The notes under the pieces: model-generated
Database searches by the model: none
Told to the model about the DNA's origin: nothing
The model's input: only the letters and a program-made list of their open reading frames with translations
Translations under genes and position numbers: made by a program
In this document: one piece after another, positions 5,402-11,313 of the stretch
Position numbering within the stretch: the stretch's first letter is position 1
Layout of the letters: the number at the start of each line of letters is the position of its first letter
NCBI GenBank assembly: GCA_018969935.1
Contig: JAGWXJ010000055.1
Span: forward strand, 1-11,313
Length of the DNA: 11,313 nt
Direction of reading: 5' to 3'
Source of the DNA: Alphaproteobacteria bacterium
GTDB lineage: Bacteria; Pseudomonadota; Alphaproteobacteria; Micavibrionales; UBA1664

Positions 5402-6637
5402 ATGGCAAGGGAAAAGTTGCCGCCGCACGAATTGATAGAAAAGAAGCTGGCGGTGTACAGGGGAATTGGGGCTGCCGAAATGGCTTCTATTACCAACAAG
5501 AACAACGACATCGATATCGGCTTTTCCGCCCAGAGTCTGGACGAAAAACTGGTAGATCTGCACGATGCTTCGCGCCGCTACGCGCTTGGCGGCAAGTCCG
5601 ATGCGCTCATGCGCGAGCGTGTGGTCAGCGCCGTAGGCCAAATTCTCAATCACGATCTCAGCTTCAAAGAAAAAAGTATGGTGGCCGACATCGTGCTTAC
5701 GCTTATCCGTCAGGCCGAGATTGACCTGCGCGAAAGTATTTCCGAACGCTTGTGTGTCATGCCTGAAGTACCGCCCGAGATTGTTCTCAACCTCGCGCAC
5801 GATGCTATTAGTGTCGCAAAACCGGTTCTCCAGTACTCGCCGGTACTAAGCGAGATGGATTTGCTGTACATCATCCAGTCCAAATCGGCTGAATACTGGC
5901 AGGCCATTGCCCGCCGCAAGCTTCTGGATGTCAGCGTGGTTGACGCGCTGGTGGATTGCAGCGACGAAGGCACGGCCCTGTGCCTCATGCTCAACGACTC
6001 GATCGAGCTGAAAACATCAGCACTCGAGGCCTTTGCCGAACTCTCGAAATACTCCGAAAAGCTGGCCGAACCGCTTCTGCGCCGTAAGGAACTGCCGCAA
6101 AAAATCGTGATGGATCTGTTCTGGCATGTTTCAGGCCATCTGCGCGAGCACATCCTCAAAAACTTCGACATCCCCAAGGACAAGCTGGATGCAGCCCTGC
6201 AGGATGCCCTAGAAGACTTCACGGATACGGCCGCAGGCCTTCAGGATCCGAAACCCTCAAAACTCATGCAGGATCTGGCCGAACAATATGGCCGCATCGA
6301 CCGCATCACGGATGGTATTCTCATTAAAACGCTGCGTCGCGGTCAGGTCCGTTTCTTTGTGGCCCTGATGTCCGAACGCACGGGCCTGCCCTATACAACG
6401 GTGCACCAGCTTATGCGTCAGGTAGGCGGGCAGGGTATGGCCGTTGCATGCCGTGCAACCGGAGTCCTCAAGGAAAACTTTGTTTCCATCTTCCTGCTCT
6501 CGCGTTCGCTTACGCGCGGTGACCGCGCTGTTGATGCACTCGAGCTGCGTAAGGCCATCAAATACTTCGATGCCATGACGGAAGATATGGCATCGACCAT
6601 TCTGGCCAACACCATCGTTGCCGGCACGAAGCAGTAG
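5402..6637 (+). CDS. DUF2336 domain-containing protein
   Basis: The 411-residue, mostly helical, cytosolic protein shows the DUF2336 pattern of alphaproteobacteria: helical repeat-like units including IRQAEIDLRESISERL, LAHDAISVAKPVLQYSPVLS, DLLYIIQSKSAEYWQAIARR and a following LCLMLNDS unit. Molecular function is not established for the family; the HEAT-like helical repeats suggest a protein-binding scaffold. There is no signal peptide or membrane segment. I chose ATG at 5402, with AAAAGG 9 nt upstream, over an in-frame ATG at 5333, whose added 23 residues come from AT-rich DNA that looks non-coding. That start, directly behind a TATAAA box, cannot be excluded. The stop codon directly abuts that of the convergent M48 protease gene, with no terminator between them. 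Confidence 0.88.
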   Translation: MAREKLPPHELIEKKLAVYRGIGAAEMASITNKNNDIDIGFSAQSLDEKLVDLHDASRRYALGGKSDALMRERVVSAVGQILNHDLSFKEKSMVADIVLTLIRQAEIDLRESISERLCVMPEVPPEIVLNLAHDAISVAKPVLQYSPVLSEMDLLYIIQSKSAEYWQAIARRKLLDVSVVDALVDCSDEGTALCLMLNDSIELKTSALEAFAELSKYSEKLAEPLLRRKELPQKIVMDLFWHVSGHLREHILKNFDIPKDKLDAALQDALEDFTDTAAGLQDPKPSKLMQDLAEQYGRIDRITDGILIKTLRRGQVRFFVALMSERTGLPYTTVHQLMRQVGGQGMAVACRATGVLKENFVSIFLLSRSLTRGDRAVDALELRKAIKYFDAMTEDMASTILANTIVAGTKQ

Positions 6638-8098
6638 TTAATCAACCACAATCTTGTATTTGCGGCCCGCGACTACAGTGTCGTTCGGGCCCATGGCGTT
6701 AAGCGCACGGAAACGCTGGTCGTTCAGCCCGTCATCAAAGGCCATGCGGCGCGTGAGGCTTGCAACCGTATCGCCTGAACCCGCGGTTACAACCGCAATC
6801 CGCTTCGGCTGGATCATGTTGCGCTCTGCATCCGATATGCGGCGCAGGCTGTATGAAACACTTTTGAAGGCGTCGATTTCCTTGGGTGTCGTATTCTGCG
6901 GCATGGCAAACTGGAAGCGCGCCACTTGGTTCGGTGACCACTCGATGGCAACAAGGCGCATCAGCACCGCACGGCCATTCAAGGTGCCCTGCGTCTGGGC
7001 TGTCGCGGCCTTCATGCCGTTCACATCCATAGTCTGTTGGCCGTCAAGCTTGGCCTTGCCCTGTGTCCACCCTTGCTGGATGTACGTGGCGAGGTCCATG
7101 CCGTAGGGTTTCTCGGCCATATCGAAAATATAGGCGGCCCCGCTGCCCGATTTGCTTTGTACCACCACCTTGTCAGGCTGGTTCTGGTACTTGAAACCCT
7201 GCGGCACCATAAAAGCAAAGCCTAGGCCGGGGTGCACGAATTCCCCTCCGCGCACAAAACCGTCTTTGGGGCTGTCGCCGTAGACAAGGCCGTTTACAGC
7301 ACGCAAATGCGCATCAACCCCTTCGGTGGTGCCTTTGGTGGGGATCATGGCCACCGCATTGGCTGACTGCGCAATACGCTCCGATGTCAGCGGGTGGGTA
7401 GCCATAAAGTTTTTCATTTCCTTGTAGTCCTCGCCCTGTTCCAGCGCTTCCAGCTGGGCCGAGCGTTGAAGGGCGGCAAGGAAGGTCGTCATGGCGGCAG
7501 GGTCATATCCTGCGCGGTTGAGGTACCTGATACCAAGGTCATCCGCCTCGGATTCCTGCCCGCGCGTATAGGATGCCAGATACATGTTGGCACCCATCCC
7601 GATCAGCTGGTTGGCCGATTGGCTTCCAAGCCCGATGGAAAGGGCAGTGGCCCCAAGCTGCGTAAGCGCAGACTGCGTATAACGCTCCGATATATGGCGC
7701 GCGGTCACGTGGCCCATTTCGTGCGCCAGCACGGCGGCAACCTCGGCCTCGCTATTGGCAAACGCCAGAATGCCGCGGTTGATGTTGATATACCCGCCGG
7801 GCAGGGCAAAGGCGTTGATAACGGGTGAATCCAGCACTGTGCAGGTATAATTCACGTCAGTGCGCTCGACGCCAGGAAGCAGCTTTGCGCAAATGCGGTC
7901 CACATAGGCTTGCAAGGCTTGGTCCTCTACCACGCCGAATTGCGATTGCGCCTTTTGTTGCTCCTCGACGCCAAGGCGGCTTTCGGAGGCCGAATTCATA
8001 AGCCCCGTGAACTGGCTGCGGCCCGTAGCCTCGTTGGTGGAACAGGCGGGGAGTAAAAGCGCCAAGGTCAAAAGCGCGAAAGACTTGCGGAACGTCAT
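6638..8098 (-). CDS. M48 family metalloprotease lipoprotein with C-terminal LysM-like region
   Basis: A 486-residue zinc metalloprotease predicted to work in the periplasm as a lipoprotein. The signal peptide, MTFRKSFALLTLALLLPAC, ends in a lipobox with the acylated Cys at residue 19. The peptidase domain (about 40-250) carries HEMGH (126-130; zinc ligands H126 and H130, catalytic E127) and the third ligand E182 in ESEADDLG. It resembles BepA/LoiP-type quality-control proteases, but I see no TPR repeats. A beta-rich middle region (about 280-415) follows. The end (436-486) has GDTVASLTRRM and a final VVAGRKYKIVV, like a LysM peptidoglycan-binding domain. AGGG precedes the ATG at normal spacing. 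Its start lies 13 bp from the divergent SNase-like gene, so its promoter must lie inside that gene's 5' end. Confidence 0.92.
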   Translation of the reverse strand: MTFRKSFALLTLALLLPACSTNEATGRSQFTGLMNSASESRLGVEEQQKAQSQFGVVEDQALQAYVDRICAKLLPGVERTDVNYTCTVLDSPVINAFALPGGYININRGILAFANSEAEVAAVLAHEMGHVTARHISERYTQSALTQLGATALSIGLGSQSANQLIGMGANMYLASYTRGQESEADDLGIRYLNRAGYDPAAMTTFLAALQRSAQLEALEQGEDYKEMKNFMATHPLTSERIAQSANAVAMIPTKGTTEGVDAHLRAVNGLVYGDSPKDGFVRGGEFVHPGLGFAFMVPQGFKYQNQPDKVVVQSKSGSGAAYIFDMAEKPYGMDLATYIQQGWTQGKAKLDGQQTMDVNGMKAATAQTQGTLNGRAVLMRLVAIEWSPNQVARFQFAMPQNTTPKEIDAFKSVSYSLRRISDAERNMIQPKRIAVVTAGSGDTVASLTRRMAFDDGLNDQRFRALNAMGPNDTVVAGRKYKIVVD

Positions 8099-8111
8099 GT
8101 GTTATCCCTAG

Positions 8112-8990
8112 ATGGTGCGTATGGCATTCAAACAATCATTGCTGGCGTTTTGTGTCGCCCTGATGGCATTTTTTGGGGCATTTTCGGCCACCGCGCAAGA
8201 GGCAGCCGAAGACACCGCGCAATCCGCGCCAAAAGAAGCGCAAGGCCCCATGCTGCCCATGATACGCGGCGATTTCCGCGACATGCGCCTCGCTGTGGCC
8301 AAAGCCAAGGTAACCGATGTCATCGATGGCGTGACAATCGAGGTAGACGGCAAGCATAAAGTACGTTTGGTGGGCGTTTGGGTTCCATGGGATTCCCCTG
8401 AGGATCCGGGCGACAACGTCAAAAAAGCGCAAACCCTGCTTAAAAAATTCGCGATGGGCCGTATGGTCCGTCTGTACCAGCCGCGCAAGGAGGGGGTAGG
8501 CACGCAAAACCGCCTCGGCCAGATATTGGCGCAAGTGGAACGCGATGACGGCCTGTGGCTCCAGGGCGCGCTCATATATTCTGGCCTCGCCACGGTCATG
8601 ACATCACCTAGCAACCCCGAAAGCGCATCCCGCATGTATCAGGTGGAAGCAGATGCCCGCAAACGCAAGGCAGGCCTGTGGGATGATGCGCGCTGGGCCG
8701 TCCTGACCCCTGAAAAGGCAACCGACTTCGTCAACGAATACCGCATAGTCGAGGGCCGTGTGTTTTCAACGGCCATGAAAAACAACGTCTTCTACATCAA
8801 TTTCAGCCGTGACTGGCGCACGGATTTCACGGTTACGATTTCATCCGACAAACGCCTTACCTTCGCGCGGGAAGGCATCAACCTCATGGGTCTTAACGGC
8901 AAAACAATCCGTGTACGCGGCTGGGTGCGCAACTTCAACGGCCCGATGATAGAAATTACCCACCCCGAACAAATCGAGGTGGTGAAATAA
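8112..8990 (+). CDS. Secreted SNase-like (thermonuclease fold) protein with C-terminal OB-like domain, probably inactive
   Basis: A 292-residue exported protein with a signal peptide (cleavage near ATAQ, residues 26-29). Residues 60-190 follow the staphylococcal nuclease fold: VTDVIDGVTIEV, VRLVGVWVPW, a distal NRLGQILAQV and the closing RKAGLW. Nuclease Arg35 and Arg87 appear kept (R85, R134), but the metal-binding Asp21, Asp40 and the general base Glu43 are replaced by V74, W90 and W93, so nuclease activity is unlikely. Residues 211-292 (VEGRVFS to HPEQIEVV) look like a second OB-type beta domain seen in alphaproteobacterial relatives. A stop codon directly precedes ATG 8112, so the start is 8112 or ATG 8121. 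Neither has an SD. The stop overlaps the pip start (TAATG). Confidence 0.85.
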   Translation: MVRMAFKQSLLAFCVALMAFFGAFSATAQEAAEDTAQSAPKEAQGPMLPMIRGDFRDMRLAVAKAKVTDVIDGVTIEVDGKHKVRLVGVWVPWDSPEDPGDNVKKAQTLLKKFAMGRMVRLYQPRKEGVGTQNRLGQILAQVERDDGLWLQGALIYSGLATVMTSPSNPESASRMYQVEADARKRKAGLWDDARWAVLTPEKATDFVNEYRIVEGRVFSTAMKNNVFYINFSRDWRTDFTVTISSDKRLTFAREGINLMGLNGKTIRVRGWVRNFNGPMIEITHPEQIEVVK

Positions 8991-9940
8991 TGGCCTTTCG
9001 CAAGCTCTACCCCTCGCTACGCCCGTATTCATCAGGCTTTCTGAAAGTCGATGACATCCATACGATATACTGGGAACAATCAGGCAACCCGGATGGCGTG
9101 CCCATCCTCATGCTCCATGGCGGGCCGGGGGCAGGGGCCACGCCCGAACACCGCCGTTTCTTCGACCCGCATTTCTACCGCATCATCATGTTTGACCAGC
9201 GCGGCTGTGGCCGCTCCGAACCGTTGGGCGAGGTCCGCAACAACGCACCCGATTTGCTGGTGTCGGATATCGAAAAACTGCGCCAGCATTTGCGCATTGG
9301 CAAATGGCACGTTTTTGGCGGCTCTTGGGGGGCTACGCTGGCCATGCTCTATGCGGCTGAACACGCCGATGTCTGCGCAAGCCTCATCCTCCGTAGCATC
9401 TGCCTCATGACCAAACCGGAAATCGACTGGTTGATGGAAGGCACGCGCACGGTCTTCCCCGAAGTGTGGGAAAGGTTCGTGAAATTCATCCCCGAAGCCG
9501 AGCGCGATAATATTCTTGAAGCGTACTGGAAGCGCATTCACGGCACCGATGACCAAATGGCCATCGCGGCCTCGATGCAGTGGGTAGCCTATGAAAGCGC
9601 ATGCGCAACGCTATACCCCCAGTTCCAGACCATGATAACGGATGACCAGCGCCGTCAGGCAGTCGCCATGGCGCGCATCGAAACGCACTATTATAAAAAC
9701 CATCTGTACGGCGCGAACGACAACCTGCTCACGCGCATCGAGGCGTTCAGGCACGTCCCCGCCGTCATTATCCATGGCCGCTACGATATGGTGACGCCTC
9801 TCAAAACCGCGCATGAACTCCACAAGGCATGGCCCGAAGCCGATTACGTGATAGTGCCCGATGGCGGCCATTCCGCCCTTGATCCCGCCATCCGCGACAG
9901 GCTGGTAGCCGCCACCGACAACGCGCGTTCTATCCGCTAA
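8990..9940 (+). CDS. pip: Prolyl iminopeptidase (alpha/beta hydrolase)
   Basis: Proline iminopeptidase (EC 3.4.11.5), a cytosolic serine peptidase of family S33 that removes N-terminal proline from peptides. The 316 residues are of normal length. They show the oxyanion motif HGGPG (43-47), FDQRGCGRS (68-76), the nucleophile elbow GGSWGA (S112), and acid and base at D266 (GRYDMVTP) and H294 (GGHSA). The N-terminal LYPSLRPYSSGFLKVDD opening is typical of proteobacterial Pip. Its ATG overlaps the stop of the SNase-like gene by one base, so the two are probably translationally coupled. pgk follows after 66 bp without a visible terminator. Confidence 0.95.
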   Translation: MAFRKLYPSLRPYSSGFLKVDDIHTIYWEQSGNPDGVPILMLHGGPGAGATPEHRRFFDPHFYRIIMFDQRGCGRSEPLGEVRNNAPDLLVSDIEKLRQHLRIGKWHVFGGSWGATLAMLYAAEHADVCASLILRSICLMTKPEIDWLMEGTRTVFPEVWERFVKFIPEAERDNILEAYWKRIHGTDDQMAIAASMQWVAYESACATLYPQFQTMITDDQRRQAVAMARIETHYYKNHLYGANDNLLTRIEAFRHVPAVIIHGRYDMVTPLKTAHELHKAWPEADYVIVPDGGHSALDPAIRDRLVAATDNARSIR

Positions 9941-10006
9941 AAATTTCCTTCGCTTTCCCGCATCTTGGGAGTACATATTCGGCTAAGGAAACAAAGGGAT
10001 AGTACC

Positions 10007-11200
10007 ATGTTTGATACCACCGACATCAAAGGCAAAGTCATTCTCCTCCGCCTCGATCTGAACGTGCCGACGGAAGGCACGCGCGTGACGGACTTCACAC
10101 GCATCGACCGCGTAAAGCCGACACTGGATGCTTTGCGCGCCCGCGGCGCCCGCGTGGCCATCCTCGCGCATTTCGGTCGCCCCAAGGCAAAGCCGGAAGA
10201 CGCCTATTCCATGAAATTCCTGCCCCCCGTATTGGCCGAACGTTGGGGCTTCCCCGTTTCCTTTGCGTCTGATTGCATTGGCGATGTTGCGCGCGATGCT
10301 ATTGCGGCCCTGCCTGATGGCGGCGTGGTCCTCCTCGAAAACGTCCGTTTTCACGCAGGCGAGGAAAAAGACGAACCCGCCTTTGCGGCCTCCCTCGCAC
10401 GCTTGGGCCAGTTTTATATCAACGATGCGTTTTCGGTATCGCACCGCGCGCACGCATCGGTCCATGGCCTAGCCAAACTGCTGCCCGCGCAGGCAGGCCT
10501 GACCATGAAGGCCGAACTCGCAGCCCTCGATGCCGCTATTGCAAACCCGAAGCGGCCCGTAGGCGCTATTGTTGGCGGCTCCAAGGTTTCCACGAAGCTT
10601 GATTTGCTCGGCAACCTCGTCACCAAAATGGACGTGCTGGTACTTGGTGGCGGCATGGCCAACACGTTCTTGGCCTCACGCGGCTGGAAACCCGAGGCTT
10701 CGCTCTATGAAGCCGATATGCTGGATACCGCCCGCGCCATTAGCGCCAAAGCCGATGAACATGGCTGCCGCATCGTCCTGCCCACCGATGGCGTCATGGC
10801 TGAAACCTACGCAGCCGATGCGCAGCACAAGGTAACCCTGCGCCCCGATATTCCGGCAGGCTGGCAGGTGCTGGATGTCGGCCCCGATACCGTAAAGCTG
10901 GTCGAGGAAGCTTTGGCGGGCTGCAAAACCATCCTCTGGAATGGCCCTCTCGGCGTATTCGAGATGCCAGCTTTTGCAAAAGGCACCAACGCGGTGGCCA
11001 ACTGGGTATCCGCCCAAACCAAAGCCGGCAGGGTGACGAGCGTGGCTGGTGGGGGTGATACGGTCGCGGCCCTATCGCAGGCGGGTGCTATCGATGGTTT
11101 TACCTATGTTTCTACGGCTGGCGGTGCCTTCCTCGAATGGCTGGAAGGCAAGGAATTGCCGGGCGTAAGCGTCCTTGCCAAAGCCCCTTTGGCGGCCTAG
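10007..11200 (+). CDS. pgk: Phosphoglycerate kinase
   Basis: Phosphoglycerate kinase (EC 2.7.2.3) interconverts 1,3-bisphosphoglycerate + ADP and 3-phosphoglycerate + ATP in glycolysis, gluconeogenesis or the Calvin cycle. The 397 residues contain RLDLNVP (15-21), the substrate-binding FTRID (30-34) and HFGRPK (55-60), ENVRFHAGEEKDEP (111-124), the hinge and nucleotide-binding GGSKVSTKLDLL (190-201), LGGGMANTFL (213-222), WNGPLGVFE (311-319) and AGGGDTVAAL (347-356). I chose ATG 10007, preceded by AAAGGGA at 7 nt; the in-frame ATG at 9965 adds 14 residues not found in the family. It lies 66 bp after pip and 9 bp before the nfu gene. No convincing promoter was seen in the 66-bp gap, so it may be co-transcribed with pip. 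Confidence 0.97.
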   Translation: MFDTTDIKGKVILLRLDLNVPTEGTRVTDFTRIDRVKPTLDALRARGARVAILAHFGRPKAKPEDAYSMKFLPPVLAERWGFPVSFASDCIGDVARDAIAALPDGGVVLLENVRFHAGEEKDEPAFAASLARLGQFYINDAFSVSHRAHASVHGLAKLLPAQAGLTMKAELAALDAAIANPKRPVGAIVGGSKVSTKLDLLGNLVTKMDVLVLGGGMANTFLASRGWKPEASLYEADMLDTARAISAKADEHGCRIVLPTDGVMAETYAADAQHKVTLRPDIPAGWQVLDVGPDTVKLVEEALAGCKTILWNGPLGVFEMPAFAKGTNAVANWVSAQTKAGRVTSVAGGGDTVAALSQAGAIDGFTYVSTAGGAFLEWLEGKELPGVSVLAKAPLAA

Positions 11201-11209
11201 GTCATTGCC

Positions 11210-11313
11210 ATGTTCATCCAGACCGAAACAACACCCAACCCTGACGCCATAAAGTTCATCCCCGGGCAGGCCGTCACGCAGGGCAATACCTACGATTACC
11301 GTACCGCCGATGA
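11210..11313 (+). CDS. NifU/Nfu-family Fe-S cluster protein, N-terminal fragment
   Basis: The first 34 codons of a gene cut by the right edge. MFIQTETTPNPDAIKFIPG matches the conserved opening of the Nfu N-terminal domain (MFIQTE-TPNP-xLKF-PG) of alphaproteobacterial and mitochondrial Nfu1-like scaffold or carrier proteins, which deliver Fe-S clusters to client enzymes. The C-terminal NifU domain with its CxxC ligand motif would lie outside the window. An AGG overlapping the pgk stop (11199-11201) sits 8 nt before the ATG, so translation is probably coupled to pgk. Confidence 0.85.
   Translation, partial: MFIQTETTPNPDAIKFIPGQAVTQGNTYDYRTAD

Noticed and set aside
9941..10006. Promoter or terminator between pip and pgk
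   Set aside because: No hairpin with a T-run and no paired -35/-10 boxes at proper spacing were found in the 66 bp.

Overview
The window reads as chromosomal housekeeping DNA from an alphaproteobacterium of moderately high GC. The DUF2336 protein, the UbiK-YbjN pair and the SNase/OB-fold secreted protein all point to that class. I cannot place it further and see no mobile elements, CRISPR arrays, rRNA or tRNA genes. Genes are tightly packed, with overlapping or abutting ends and several starts that lack a Shine-Dalgarno (SD) sequence.

Layout. Positions 1-543 (minus) hold the N-terminal part of an unrecognised protein that runs off the left edge. It diverges from amn (AMP nucleosidase, 663-2174, plus), whose mRNA looks leaderless. 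amn converges on and overlaps cimA (citramalate synthase, 2152-3852, minus). Upstream of cimA is a 137-nt leader carrying a 17-codon, isoleucine-rich peptide and nested inverted repeats, one of which covers the cimA SD. Next on the minus strand are a YbjN-like gene and ubiK, coupled by ATGA, then a strong intrinsic terminator. That terminator closes a small Ser/Ala/Lys/Glu-rich protein of unknown role (4964-5242). A DUF2336 gene (5402-6637, plus) abuts, stop to stop, an M48 lipoprotein protease with a C-terminal LysM-like region (6638-8098, minus). The protease diverges, with only 13 bp between start codons, from a plus-strand run: secreted degenerate SNase-like protein, prolyl iminopeptidase, phosphoglycerate kinase and the start of an Nfu-type Fe-S protein.

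How the genes relate. CimA makes (R)-citramalate from pyruvate and acetyl-CoA, the first step of the threonine-independent route to isoleucine. The leader peptide MQNVTAIIIRIITRGRA has five Ile codons just ahead of a stem-loop, so the leader looks like an isoleucine-sensing attenuator. I see no U-tract terminator. The final hairpin instead pairs with the cimA SD, which suggests control of translation initiation. This is the most interesting element in the window. The other genes serve purine salvage (amn), ubiquinone biosynthesis (ubiK), envelope proteolysis (M48), peptide turnover (pip), glycolysis (pgk) and Fe-S assembly (nfu), with no shared pathway evident.
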